Part shown: one piece after another, positions 28,170 through 36,138 of the stretch
Position numbering within the stretch: the first letter of the stretch is position 1
Layout: each line of letters starts with the position of its first letter
Source of the DNA: Microbacterium thalli
GTDB lineage: Bacteria; Actinomycetota; Actinomycetes; Actinomycetales; Microbacteriaceae
Length of the DNA: 64,000 bases
Assembly (NCBI RefSeq): GCF_028737325.1
Contig: NZ_JAQZCH010000001.1
Span: 664,732-728,731, forward strand
Direction: 5' to 3'
Notes under the pieces: generated by a model
Seen by the model: only the letters and a program-made list of their open reading frames with translations
Databases searched by the model: none
Told to the model about the DNA's origin: nothing
Translations under genes and position numbers: made by a program

Positions 28170-28723
28170 ACCGCCGCCTCGCTCAGGACTCACCGGCCGC
28201 GCGCCCCACCGCCGCGGCTCCGGGCCGTCGTGCGGTCGTCGCCCTCGGCGCCAACCTCGGTGACCGGGCCGAGACGATCGCAGCGGCGATCGACGAGCTC
28301 GACCGACTGCCGCTGACCCGGCTGATCCGCGCCGCCGAGCCGATCGAGACGGTCGCGCTCACCCTCGAGGGCCCGGATGCCGCCGCCCCGGCGTACCTGA
28401 ACACGGTGGCGATCGTCGAGACACGGCTCGCACCCAGCGTGCTGCTGACGTATCTGCACGCCATCGAGGAGCGCCACGGCCGCGCGCCCCGATCGCCGGA
28501 GCAGCCGCGGTGGCAGGATCGCCCGCTCGACCTCGATCTCATCGTGCACGGCGACGTCGTGAGCGATGCGCCCGAGCTCACGCTGCCCCACCCGCGGGCG
28601 GCGGAGCGCGACTTCGTCCTGGGGCCGTGGCTCGCCGTCGACCCCGACGCCGAGCTGCCCGGCCGAGGACGCGTCGAGACACTGCTGGCCGCGCTGCGCG
28701 CCGACGCGGAGGCGGCGCCGTGA
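28166..28723 (+). CDS. folK: 2-amino-4-hydroxy-6-hydroxymethyldihydropteridine diphosphokinase
   Basis: Transfers pyrophosphate from ATP to hydroxymethyl-dihydropterin, giving the folP substrate. It has 185 residues with ALGANLGDR, the signature QDRPLDLDLIVHG and LPHPRAAERDFVLGPW. A 20-residue polar N-terminal extension precedes the usual core. The ATG overlaps the folB stop. Confidence 0.96.
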   Translation: MNRRLAQDSPAARPTAAAPGRRAVVALGANLGDRAETIAAAIDELDRLPLTRLIRAAEPIETVALTLEGPDAAAPAYLNTVAIVETRLAPSVLLTYLHAIEERHGRAPRSPEQPRWQDRPLDLDLIVHGDVVSDAPELTLPHPRAAERDFVLGPWLAVDPDAELPGRGRVETLLAALRADAEAAP

Positions 28724-29208
28724 GACGCACCTCGCCGCTGACGCTCGTCGCCGCCGCCGTCCTCGGCGTCGCGGCGGGCTTCCTCGTCGATCAGCTGCTG
28801 ACGGGGTCGGGGCGACCGACCTTCACGCCGTCGATCATGCTTCCGGTCCTGTTCGTTCTGCTCGGCGTCGCGAACATCGTGCTGGCCCTGCCGATCCGGC
28901 GCGCCACCCGCGGGCTCGCGCCGCGCGTCGACCCCTTCCGCGCCGTGCGGGTGGCGATGCTCGCGAAAGCGTCGAGCATCGTCGGCGCCCTCGTCGGCGG
29001 CATCGGCGTCGGCCTGCTGCTGTTCCTCTTCACACGTCCGGTGCCTCCCTCAGTAGGCTCGTCGGCAGCGGTCACCGCCGCGATCGTCGGGGCCGTCGTG
29101 CTCGTCGTGGCGAGCATGATCGCAGAGCAGCTCTGCACGATTCAGAAGGACGACGATGACGAACAGCCCGGACCACCCGAGCCCGACGCCACTCCCTCCC
29201 ACCACTGA
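28720..29208 (+). CDS. DUF3180 membrane protein
   Basis: A 162-residue actinobacterial membrane protein with four hydrophobic segments (about 8-25, 38-55, 85-103 and 115-135). DUF3180 genes lie directly after folK in many actinobacteria; function is unknown. The GTG overlaps the folK stop. Its last 53 nt overlap the start of the PH-domain gene in another frame. Confidence 0.88.
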   Translation: MRRTSPLTLVAAAVLGVAAGFLVDQLLTGSGRPTFTPSIMLPVLFVLLGVANIVLALPIRRATRGLAPRVDPFRAVRVAMLAKASSIVGALVGGIGVGLLLFLFTRPVPPSVGSSAAVTAAIVGAVVLVVASMIAEQLCTIQKDDDDEQPGPPEPDATPSHH

Positions 29209-29764
29209 GGCCACCGCCTCGGCGCCGATCGAGCAGGCCCTCGACGCCGGCACCTACGACCGCATCCGCGAGCCGCGCAGCGAGAACCGCCTCGCCCTCG
29301 AGCGCGGCGTCTGGCACCAGATCTCGCGCAAGTACCTGATCGTGCAGCTGATCGGCAGCGGCTTCTGGCTCGCGGTCGTCGTCGCGGGCGTGCTCGCCCT
29401 GGTCCTGCTGTGGGAACAGACGTGGGCGCTGATCCCCGGCGGCATCCTCATCGTGCTCATCGTCGCCGGTATGGCGATCCTGCCGCGCCAGGTGCGCTCG
29501 ATCGGCTATCAGCTGCGTGAGGACGACCTGGTCTTCCGGCGCGGCATCCTGTGGCAGCGCATGGTGGCGGTGCCCTACGGCCGGATGCAGCTGGTCGACA
29601 TCACCCACGGTCCGATGGACCGCGGCTTCGGCATCGCCCAGCTGAAGTTCGTGACCGCCGCGGCCGCGACGGGCGTCGTGATCCCCGGGCTCACGCAGCA
29701 GGCGGCCGATGCGTTGCGCGACCACCTGATGTCGGTCGCCGAGTCGCGCCGGACCGGCCTGTGA
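29156..29764 (+). CDS. bacterial PH-domain (DUF304/bPH2) membrane protein
   Basis: A 202-residue protein with two membrane segments (about 65-85 and 93-112) followed by one bPH2 domain (YQLREDDLVFRRGILWQRMVAVPYGRMQLVDI). The pair of small and large bPH2 proteins, here with the following gene, resembles YdbS/YdbT of Bacillus. Their role in the envelope is not firmly known. ATG 29156 has AAGGA 6 nt upstream, which outweighs the 53-nt overlap. Confidence 0.9.
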   Translation: MTNSPDHPSPTPLPPTTEATASAPIEQALDAGTYDRIREPRSENRLALERGVWHQISRKYLIVQLIGSGFWLAVVVAGVLALVLLWEQTWALIPGGILIVLIVAGMAILPRQVRSIGYQLREDDLVFRRGILWQRMVAVPYGRMQLVDITHGPMDRGFGIAQLKFVTAAAATGVVIPGLTQQAADALRDHLMSVAESRRTGL

Positions 29765-31605
29765 GCACGGCGGACGCTCCCGGCTCCGGTGCTCCCGTGC
29801 CCGAACCGGATGCCGCGCCGTCGGCGCCTGACGCCGTGTCGGCCCCGCCCGCCGAGCTCGTGCGCTCGCCGCTCAGCGACGGCGAATGGCACCGCCTGCA
29901 TCCGCTCACGCCGCTGCTGCGCGGGGGGCTCGCGCTGCTGGTCGTGCTGGGCATCGTGGTCGCGAACATGCGCGACCGCCTGATCGGCATCTTCGTACCC
30001 GCGTTCGGCCCCGGCGGCGCGACCGAGGAGTGGGAGGAGTACGAGGCCGCGGGCGACCCGATCGGGTGGGTGCTCGCCAACAACCTCATCCTCATCGCAC
30101 TGCTCGTGACCGTGGGGGCGCTCGCTCTCATCGTCGGGGGCTTCTACCTGTCGTGGCGCTTCCACACCTTCCGCATCACCGAGGACGACGTCGAGGTGCG
30201 CAGCGGCATCCTCTCGCGTACGCAGCGACGGGCGCCGCTGGACCGCGTGCAGGGCGTGAACCTCACGCGACCCGCTGTCGCCCGTCTGCTCGGAGCCGCC
30301 AAGCTCGAGATCGTCGGCGCGGGAGCGGACGCGAACGTCAAGCTCGAGTACCTCTCGACCAGCAACGCCGAGACGATCCGCGCCGACATCCTGCGGCTGG
30401 CGTCGGGGCAGCGCCTGGCCGAAGCCCGTGCCGCCGCGGCCGCGAACGCCGCCCGATCCGGAGTGACCGACACGGTCGCGCGCGGCCTCACCGGCCTCAT
30501 CGAGGGCGATGACGCCGACGCCGCCGAGCCTGCGTCGGTCGTCCGCATCCCGCCCGGCCGCCTCGTCGGATCGCAGCTGGCCAGCTGGGGCACGGTCGTC
30601 ATCCTCGCCGGTGCCACGGCGCTCACGATCGCTGTCGCGCAGAGCGTGTTCTGGGTGATCTTCGCCTACCTGCCGGCGCTGCTGGGCCTCGGTGCGTACT
30701 GGGTGCGCACGATCGTCCGCTCGCTGCGCTACTCGATCGCCCCCACCCGCGACGGCGTGCGCGTGACGTTCGGACTGCTCACGACCGTCTCGGAGATCCT
30801 GCCGCCCGGCCGCATCCACGCCATCGAGGTGACGCAGCCCATCTTCTGGCGGGCGTTCGGCTGGTGGGGGGTGCGGATCAACCGGATGACGGGACGCAGC
30901 GCGACCGACACCACGACCGACCAGTTCACGACGGTGTTGCCCGTGGGCACGCTCGCCGACGTCGACCGGGTGCTCGGACTCATCCTGCCGGCGGTCGCCG
31001 AGGCCGATCGCGCGGCGATCATCCGCGACGGCATCCTCGGCGATCGCTCTCGCGATCGCTACGTCACGACGCCCCGACGCGCGCGCATCCTGCGTCCGCT
31101 GTCCTGGCGTCGCAACGGCCTCGCGGTCGGAACCGATCTGCTGCTCCTGCGGCGCGGCCTGCTCTGGCGCCGGCTCGCGATGGTGCCCCTGGCTCGCCTG
31201 CAGTCGATCGGGCTGCAGCAGGGGCCGCTCGACCGTGCGCTGCGCGTCGCGACGCTCCGAGCGCACACCGTCGCCGGTCCCGTCGTGGCCTCGGTCACGG
31301 GTATCGACCGCGACGACGCGATCGCCGCGTTCGAGCGCGTCGCCGCCGTCGCCGTCTCGGCGGCTGCGACCGACCGAACGCACCGCTGGGCTGCGTCCGA
31401 CGGGGTCGTCGAGGCCGGCATCCCCGCCGTGAGCGCGAACGTCCCCCCGCCACCTCCGTCGTCCTACGCTCCGCCGGCCGGGGTCGTCCCGCCGCCGCCG
31501 TACGTCCCGCCCGTCCCGCCGCCGTCGCCGTACGCCGCCCCGGGTGCGGTGACGCCGCCCCCGCCGTACGTGCCGCCCGTCGCGTCCCCGGAGGAGGAAC
31601 GATGA
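29761..31605 (+). CDS. large bPH2-domain membrane protein (YdbT-like)
   Basis: A 614-residue partner of the preceding protein. It has two hydrophobic hairpins (near 60-130 and 280-330) and three bPH2 domains (FRITEDDVEVRSGILSRTQRRAPLDRVQGV; SIAPTRDGVRVTFGLLTTVSEILPPGRIHAIEV; and a third near 460-530). The C-terminal 60 residues are Pro-rich with PPPPYVPPV repeated twice, suggesting a disordered tail. The GTG overlaps the stop of the small PH gene. Confidence 0.9.
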   Translation: MSTADAPGSGAPVPEPDAAPSAPDAVSAPPAELVRSPLSDGEWHRLHPLTPLLRGGLALLVVLGIVVANMRDRLIGIFVPAFGPGGATEEWEEYEAAGDPIGWVLANNLILIALLVTVGALALIVGGFYLSWRFHTFRITEDDVEVRSGILSRTQRRAPLDRVQGVNLTRPAVARLLGAAKLEIVGAGADANVKLEYLSTSNAETIRADILRLASGQRLAEARAAAAANAARSGVTDTVARGLTGLIEGDDADAAEPASVVRIPPGRLVGSQLASWGTVVILAGATALTIAVAQSVFWVIFAYLPALLGLGAYWVRTIVRSLRYSIAPTRDGVRVTFGLLTTVSEILPPGRIHAIEVTQPIFWRAFGWWGVRINRMTGRSATDTTTDQFTTVLPVGTLADVDRVLGLILPAVAEADRAAIIRDGILGDRSRDRYVTTPRRARILRPLSWRRNGLAVGTDLLLLRRGLLWRRLAMVPLARLQSIGLQQGPLDRALRVATLRAHTVAGPVVASVTGIDRDDAIAAFERVAAVAVSAAATDRTHRWAASDGVVEAGIPAVSANVPPPPPSSYAPPAGVVPPPPYVPPVPPPSPYAAPGAVTPPPPYVPPVASPEEER

Positions 31606-32306
31606 CCGCCAGCTCACGACTCGGCGTCGGCATCGTCGGCGCCGGCCGGGTCGGTCCCGTCATCGGCGCCGCGCTCGCGGGCGTCGGCCACGCCATCACC
31701 GGCATCACCGCGGGATCCGACCGCGAACGGGTCGACGCGGTGCTGCCGGGTGTGCCGGTGCTCGACACCGACGAGGTCGTCCGTCGCAGCGAGCTCGTCG
31801 TGCTCGCTGTCCCGCACGACGATCTCGAGCCCCTGGTCGCCGGGCTCGCGGAGCTCGGGGCGTGGCAGGTCGGGCAGCTGGTCCTGCACACCGACCCGGT
31901 GCACGGGCTCGCGGTGCTGGCCCCCGCGGCGGCGCGGGGAGCGATCCCGCTCGCGGTGCACCCGGCCATCACCTTCACCGGCTCGACGCTCGACCTGCGT
32001 GCCCTGACCGGCGCCTACGCCGCCGTCACCGCGCCCGCGCCCGTGCTGCCGATCGCCCAGGCCCTCGCCGTCGAGCTCGGCTGCGAGCCGGTGGTCGTCG
32101 CCGACGCGGATCGACCCGCCTACGGCGAGGCGATCGCGACCGCGACGCAGTTCGCCGACTCGATCGTGCAGCAGTCGGCCGCCCTGCTCGACCAAGCGGG
32201 CGTGCCGGCGCCCGGACGCTTCCTCTCGACGCTCGTGCACTCCACGGTCGAACGGGCGCTGACGGCCGCGGGCCGCGGGGTCACGGCCGACGAGGAGCTG
32301 CGATGA
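31602..32306 (+). CDS. DUF2520/Rossmann-like protein
   Basis: A 234-residue protein with a Rossmann nucleotide-binding start (VGIVGAGRVGPVIGAAL) and a C-terminal helical DUF2520 domain (HPAITFTGSTLDL, ADADRPAYGEA). Similar proteins sit just upstream of panC in actinobacteria, and some have been proposed to act in pantothenate or coenzyme A synthesis, but function is not proven. GGAGGAAC lies directly before the ATG. Here panC does not follow. Confidence 0.87.
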   Translation: MTASSRLGVGIVGAGRVGPVIGAALAGVGHAITGITAGSDRERVDAVLPGVPVLDTDEVVRRSELVVLAVPHDDLEPLVAGLAELGAWQVGQLVLHTDPVHGLAVLAPAAARGAIPLAVHPAITFTGSTLDLRALTGAYAAVTAPAPVLPIAQALAVELGCEPVVVADADRPAYGEAIATATQFADSIVQQSAALLDQAGVPAPGRFLSTLVHSTVERALTAAGRGVTADEELR

Positions 32307-32353
32307 GCTGTCGGCGGGGTGCACGGCATCCCGGGAAGGCCCCGCGCCCGTGA
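32303..32353 (+). CDS. 16-residue bridging ORF
   Basis: The short ORF MSCRRGARHPGKAPRP begins on the DUF2520 stop (ATGA) and ends on the GTG of the SUMF1-like gene (GTGA). A GAGGAG ribosome site lies just before it. The exact double overlap suggests translational relay; it may be the remnant start of a lost panC gene. Confidence 0.35.
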   Translation: MSCRRGARHPGKAPRP

Positions 32354-33030
32354 GCGACGTCGAGCTCGCCCGCATCCCCGCCGGCGAGCTGCGCACCGCG
32401 CGCGGAGCCCGGCCCGTGCCGATCCCGGCGTTCGAGATCGGCGTCTACCCCGTCACCGAGGAGCAGCTCGGCGAGGTGCTGGGCGTCACGGCATCCCATC
32501 CGCGCCGGCCCGCCGTGAACCTGTCGTGGCTGCGGGCGGTGCGGTTCTGCAACGCGCTGTCGGAGTGGGAGGGCACGGATGCCGCCTACTCCGTCGACGG
32601 CGACGAGGTGCGGTGGCACGTCGACTCCGACGGCTTCCGCCTGCCGACCGAGCGGGAGTGGGAGTACGCCTGCCGCGCCGGTTCGGCGTCGGCGCACTAC
32701 GGACCCCTCGCCGAGGTGGCCTGGACCGCGTCGGACGGTCTGTCGTCGCCGCAGCCGGTGGGCGGCAAGCACCCGAACCTGTTCGGGCTGTTCGACACGC
32801 TCGGCAACGTCTCGGAGTGGTGCTGGGACCTGTTCGACCCGGATCGACGGGCTCGCGATCGCGCCTTCCGTGGTGGCGGCTTCGCCGACGACGCCGGTCA
32901 CGCCCGCGCGTCCGCCCGCCGCGGAGCCGCGCCGACGAGCCGGTTCGACGACGTCGGGCTCCGCGTGGCGCGGGGCGCGTTCGACGCCGTCGCCGAGGTG
33001 CCGTGCGCCGACGCGTCCGATCTCGTGTGA
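32350..33030 (+). CDS. SUMF1/formylglycine-generating-enzyme-like protein lacking active-site cysteines
   Basis: A 226-residue protein of the SUMF1/FGE fold: IPAGELRTARG, the FRLPTEREWEYACRAGS motif, NLFGLFDTLGNVSEWCWDLF and FRGGGFADDAGHARASARRG. In true formylglycine-generating enzymes a pair of cysteines near the last motif oxidises the sulfatase; those cysteines are missing here, and the protein is shorter than the usual 280-300. It may act as a non-catalytic or iron-dependent relative. It is coupled to the bridging ORF upstream. Confidence 0.82.
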   Translation: MSDVELARIPAGELRTARGARPVPIPAFEIGVYPVTEEQLGEVLGVTASHPRRPAVNLSWLRAVRFCNALSEWEGTDAAYSVDGDEVRWHVDSDGFRLPTEREWEYACRAGSASAHYGPLAEVAWTASDGLSSPQPVGGKHPNLFGLFDTLGNVSEWCWDLFDPDRRARDRAFRGGGFADDAGHARASARRGAAPTSRFDDVGLRVARGAFDAVAEVPCADASDLV

Positions 33031-33079
33031 CCGCCGCGCCTCGGTAGACTTGCGGTCGAATCCCGAGGAGTTTTCTGCC

Positions 33080-34609
33080 ATGAGCGATGCCACGAGCGAC
33101 GCGCCCGTGTCCACCACCGACGACGCCGACGAGGTCATCGAGCAGAAGGCGGTCCGCCTGGCCAAGCGCGAGCGCCTGCTCGCCGAGCGGACGGATGCCG
33201 CCGGCGGCGCCTACCCGGTCGGCGTCGCGGTCTCCGACACGATCCCCGCGCTGCGCGAGCGGTACGCCGACCTCGAGGCGGGTGCCGAGACCGGCGTGAC
33301 CGCGTCGGTCGCCGGTCGCGTCGTGTTCAGCCGCAACACCGGCAAGCTGTGCTTCGCCGCGCTGCAGTCGGGCGACGGCAGCCGCATCCAGGCGATGGTG
33401 TCACTGGCGGAGGTGGGCGAGGAGTCGCTGCAGGCGTGGAAGGACCTCGTCGACCTCGGCGATCACGTCTCGGTCACCGGTCAGGTCATCTCGAGCCGAC
33501 GCGGCGAGCTGTCGATCATGGTGTCCGGCTGGCAGATCGCGTCGAAGGCTCTGCTGCCGCTGCCGAACCTGCACTCCGAGCTCAGCGAGGAGAGCCGCGT
33601 CCGCTCGCGCTTCCTCGACCTCATCGTGCGCGACACGGCGCGCGAGACGGTCGTCGCGCGTGCCCAGGTCAACGCATCGCTGCGGCGCACGTTCGAGCAG
33701 CACGGCTTCCTCGAGGTCGAGACCCCGATGCTGCAGGTGCAGCACGGCGGTGCGGCGGCCCGGCCGTTCGTGACGCACTCGAACGCCTTCGACACCGAGC
33801 TGTACCTGCGCATCGCGCCGGAGCTGTTCCTCAAGCGCGCCGTCGTCGGCGGCATCGACCGCGTGTTCGAGATCAACCGCAACTTCCGCAACGAGGGCGC
33901 CGACTCGACCCACAGCCCCGAGTTCGCGATGCTCGAGGCCTACCAGGCGTACAGCGACTACAACGGCATCGCCGACCTGACGCAGGAGCTCATCCAGAAC
34001 GCGGCCGTGGCCGTCGCCGGATCGACGACCGTGACGTGGGCCGACGGCACCGAGTTCGACCTCGGCGGGCAGTGGGACCGCATCTCGATGTACGACTCGC
34101 TGTCCGAGGCGGCCGGCCGCACGATCACGCCCGAGACCGCGCTCGACGAGCTGCAGGCGCTCGCCGCCGAGGTGGGCGTCGTCGTGCCCGAGAAGGTCGC
34201 GACGCACGGCAAGCTCGTCGAGGAGCTGTGGGAGCACTTCGTCAAGGGCGGTCTCGAGCGGCCGACGTTCGTCATGGACTTCCCCGTCGACACGAGCCCC
34301 CTCGTGCGCGAGCACCGCTCGATCGCGGGAGTCGTGGAGAAGTGGGACCTGTACGTGCGCGGTTTCGAGCTCGCCACCGGCTACTCCGAGCTCGTCGATC
34401 CCGTCATCCAGCGCGAGCGCTTCGTCGAGCAGGCCAAGCTCGCCGCGCGCGGCGACGACGAGGCGATGCGGGTCGACGAGGAGTTCCTGCGCGCTCTCGA
34501 GCACGGGATGCCGCCCACCGGCGGCATGGGCATGGGCATCGATCGCCTGCTCATGGCGATCACCGGTCTCGGCATCCGCGAGACGATCCTCTTCCCGCTC
34601 GTGAAGTGA
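33080..34609 (+). CDS. lysS: lysyl-tRNA synthetase, class II
   Basis: Charges tRNA-Lys. It has 509 residues. An OB-fold anticodon domain (about 60-170, VAGRVVFSRNTGKLCFAAL) precedes the class II core: motif 1 around FLEVETPMLQ, motif 2 FEINRNFRNEGADSTHSPEF, and motif 3 GMPPTGGMGMGIDRLLM. The ATG at 33080 has GAGGAG upstream; TAGACT at 33045-33050 is a possible -10 of its promoter. Confidence 0.95.
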   Translation: MSDATSDAPVSTTDDADEVIEQKAVRLAKRERLLAERTDAAGGAYPVGVAVSDTIPALRERYADLEAGAETGVTASVAGRVVFSRNTGKLCFAALQSGDGSRIQAMVSLAEVGEESLQAWKDLVDLGDHVSVTGQVISSRRGELSIMVSGWQIASKALLPLPNLHSELSEESRVRSRFLDLIVRDTARETVVARAQVNASLRRTFEQHGFLEVETPMLQVQHGGAAARPFVTHSNAFDTELYLRIAPELFLKRAVVGGIDRVFEINRNFRNEGADSTHSPEFAMLEAYQAYSDYNGIADLTQELIQNAAVAVAGSTTVTWADGTEFDLGGQWDRISMYDSLSEAAGRTITPETALDELQALAAEVGVVVPEKVATHGKLVEELWEHFVKGGLERPTFVMDFPVDTSPLVREHRSIAGVVEKWDLYVRGFELATGYSELVDPVIQRERFVEQAKLAARGDDEAMRVDEEFLRALEHGMPPTGGMGMGIDRLLMAITGLGIRETILFPLVK

Positions 34610-34638
34610 CGGGGCGGGGGCGGTAGCCCCCAGCCCCG
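34610..34638 (+). terminator. GC-rich hairpin after lysS
   Basis: CGGGGC-GGGGGC pairs with GCCCCC-A-GCCCCG around a GGTA loop, with one bulged A. There is no T-run after it. Confidence 0.5.
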
Positions 34639-34734
34639 CCGACTCTCCTCCCCGGCCGGGGGCCGCTCTCGCGGTGTGCACAATCGGGCCGGAGTCCGCT
34701 CGGCCTGCCGCCACCGCCGAGCAGGGTGGTCGCC

Positions 34735-35883
34735 ATGACCACGACTGTTCGCGCGGCGGGCGCCGCACACTTCCTGTCCCTCGTCCCTCACCTGCTGGGG
34801 TTCCGGCCCCGCGGCAGCCTCGTCGTCGTGCCGTTCGCGGGCCGGCGCAGCCTCGGCGCGATGCGTGTGGACCTGCCCACCGGAGACCTCGACGACCTCG
34901 ACCGTGCCGCGGCGACGATCGTCGGCATGGTGTGCCGCATCCCCGATGCGGACGGGCTGACCGCGATCGTCTACTCGCCGGACTCGGTCGCCGACGGGCT
35001 GCCCGGAGTGGCGGTGCTCGCCGCCGTCAGTCGCGCGGCCGACGTGTGCGGGCTGCGCGTGGCCGATCTCCTCAGCGTCGGCGCGGACGGATGGGGCTCG
35101 CACCTCGACGCCGACTGCCCGGCCGGAGGTCGCCCGTTGCAGGAGATCGACGACGCCGCAGGGGGTGCGGGGGCACCCCCTGAATCCGGGCCGGTGCTCG
35201 AACACCACACGGCGGGGGCGGAGCTGCCGCGGCGGAGCGCCGCCGAGCGCCGGGTCGTCGGGGGTGCGCTGCGCGCGCTCGAGACGGCGCTGGCCGTGGT
35301 CTGCGGCATCCCGAGCGTCGGGCGCGGCTCGGCGCGCGACGGGGCCGTGGACGCCGACGCCCTCGCCGCGGCGTGCGAGCTGGACGACCCGCCGCGCCTG
35401 TTCGAGTCCTCGCTCGCGCTCGACCCCGCCGCGCTCGACCCGGCGCGGGCGGCGCTGCTGACCTGGTGCCTCGCGCGGCCGGCGCTGCGCGACGTCGCCC
35501 TCGTGCAGTGGGCGACCGACGCCGGCGGCGGTGCCGCGGCGCTCGAGGCCCAGCGGCGGTGGGAGGAGGGCGAGGACTACCCGGAGCGCCTCGGTCGCAT
35601 CATGTGGGGCGACGGCGACGGGCCCGACCCCGAACGGCTGCAGCGTGCGCTCGCGGTCGTGCGCCAGGTCGCCGCCCTCGCGCCGCGGCGCCTGCGCCCG
35701 GGCCCGCTCGCGCTGTGCGCGTGGCTCTCGTGGGCGCTCGGCCGTTCGTCGCATGCGGCGTCGTACGCCGAGCGCGCGCTCGAGATCGATGCCGACCACG
35801 GGCTCGCCGAGATCATGCTGTCGTTCGTGCAGGTGGGGCACCTGCCCGACTGGGCGTTCCGTCAGCGGGGGCACGTACGATAG
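34735..35883 (+). CDS. DUF4192 family protein
   Basis: A 382-residue actinobacterial protein of unknown function. It opens with the family pattern FLSLVPHLLGFRPRGSLVVVPFAG. The C-terminal 90 residues (ERLQRALAVVRQVAALAP to HGLAEIMLSFVQ) look like tetratricopeptide-type helices. DUF4192 genes commonly lie near lysS or sigma-factor genes in actinobacteria. ATG 34735 is used; a GTG three codons earlier is possible. Confidence 0.88.
   Translation: MTTTVRAAGAAHFLSLVPHLLGFRPRGSLVVVPFAGRRSLGAMRVDLPTGDLDDLDRAAATIVGMVCRIPDADGLTAIVYSPDSVADGLPGVAVLAAVSRAADVCGLRVADLLSVGADGWGSHLDADCPAGGRPLQEIDDAAGGAGAPPESGPVLEHHTAGAELPRRSAAERRVVGGALRALETALAVVCGIPSVGRGSARDGAVDADALAAACELDDPPRLFESSLALDPAALDPARAALLTWCLARPALRDVALVQWATDAGGGAAALEAQRRWEEGEDYPERLGRIMWGDGDGPDPERLQRALAVVRQVAALAPRRLRPGPLALCAWLSWALGRSSHAASYAERALEIDADHGLAEIMLSFVQVGHLPDWAFRQRGHVR
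35876..35881 (+). promoter_or_regulatory. -10 element TACGAT of a predicted leaderless promoter
   Basis: TACGAT, 7 nt AGGAGGC, then the ATG at 35889. The spacer doubles as a Shine-Dalgarno site for any longer transcript. Confidence 0.45.
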
Positions 35884-35888
35884 GAGGC

Positions 35889-36080
35889 ATGGACGAATAC
35901 GTGGGCGCGGTCATCTGGTCGCTGCTGCCGACCCTCGTGGTGTCGGTGCTGTTCGTCTTCGTGCTCCGCAGCATCCTGCGGATGGACCGCACCGAGCGTC
36001 GGGTGTACGCCAAGATCGAGGCCGAGGAGCGCGCCGCGCGGGGCTTGACGGCACCGGCATCCGAGCGTCCCTCCAGCTGA
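35889..36080 (+). CDS. small single-helix membrane protein
   Basis: A 63-residue protein with one membrane segment (about 6-29, VIWSLLPTLVVSVLFVFVL) followed by a charged helix (DRTERRVYAKIEAEERAA). Similar small proteins next to DUF4192 are common in Microbacteriaceae as far as I recall; function unknown. Confidence 0.75.
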   Translation: MDEYVGAVIWSLLPTLVVSVLFVFVLRSILRMDRTERRVYAKIEAEERAARGLTAPASERPSS

Positions 36081-36138
36081 TCCGAGGGGAGCAGCGGTCG
36101 CGCCCGATACGCTGATCCCGACGAGAGCGGAGGGTGAC

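Noticed and set aside
29575..31617. A 680-codon frame antisense to the large PH-domain gene
   Set aside because: Shadow of a well-supported gene; Arg/Asp-rich with no family features.
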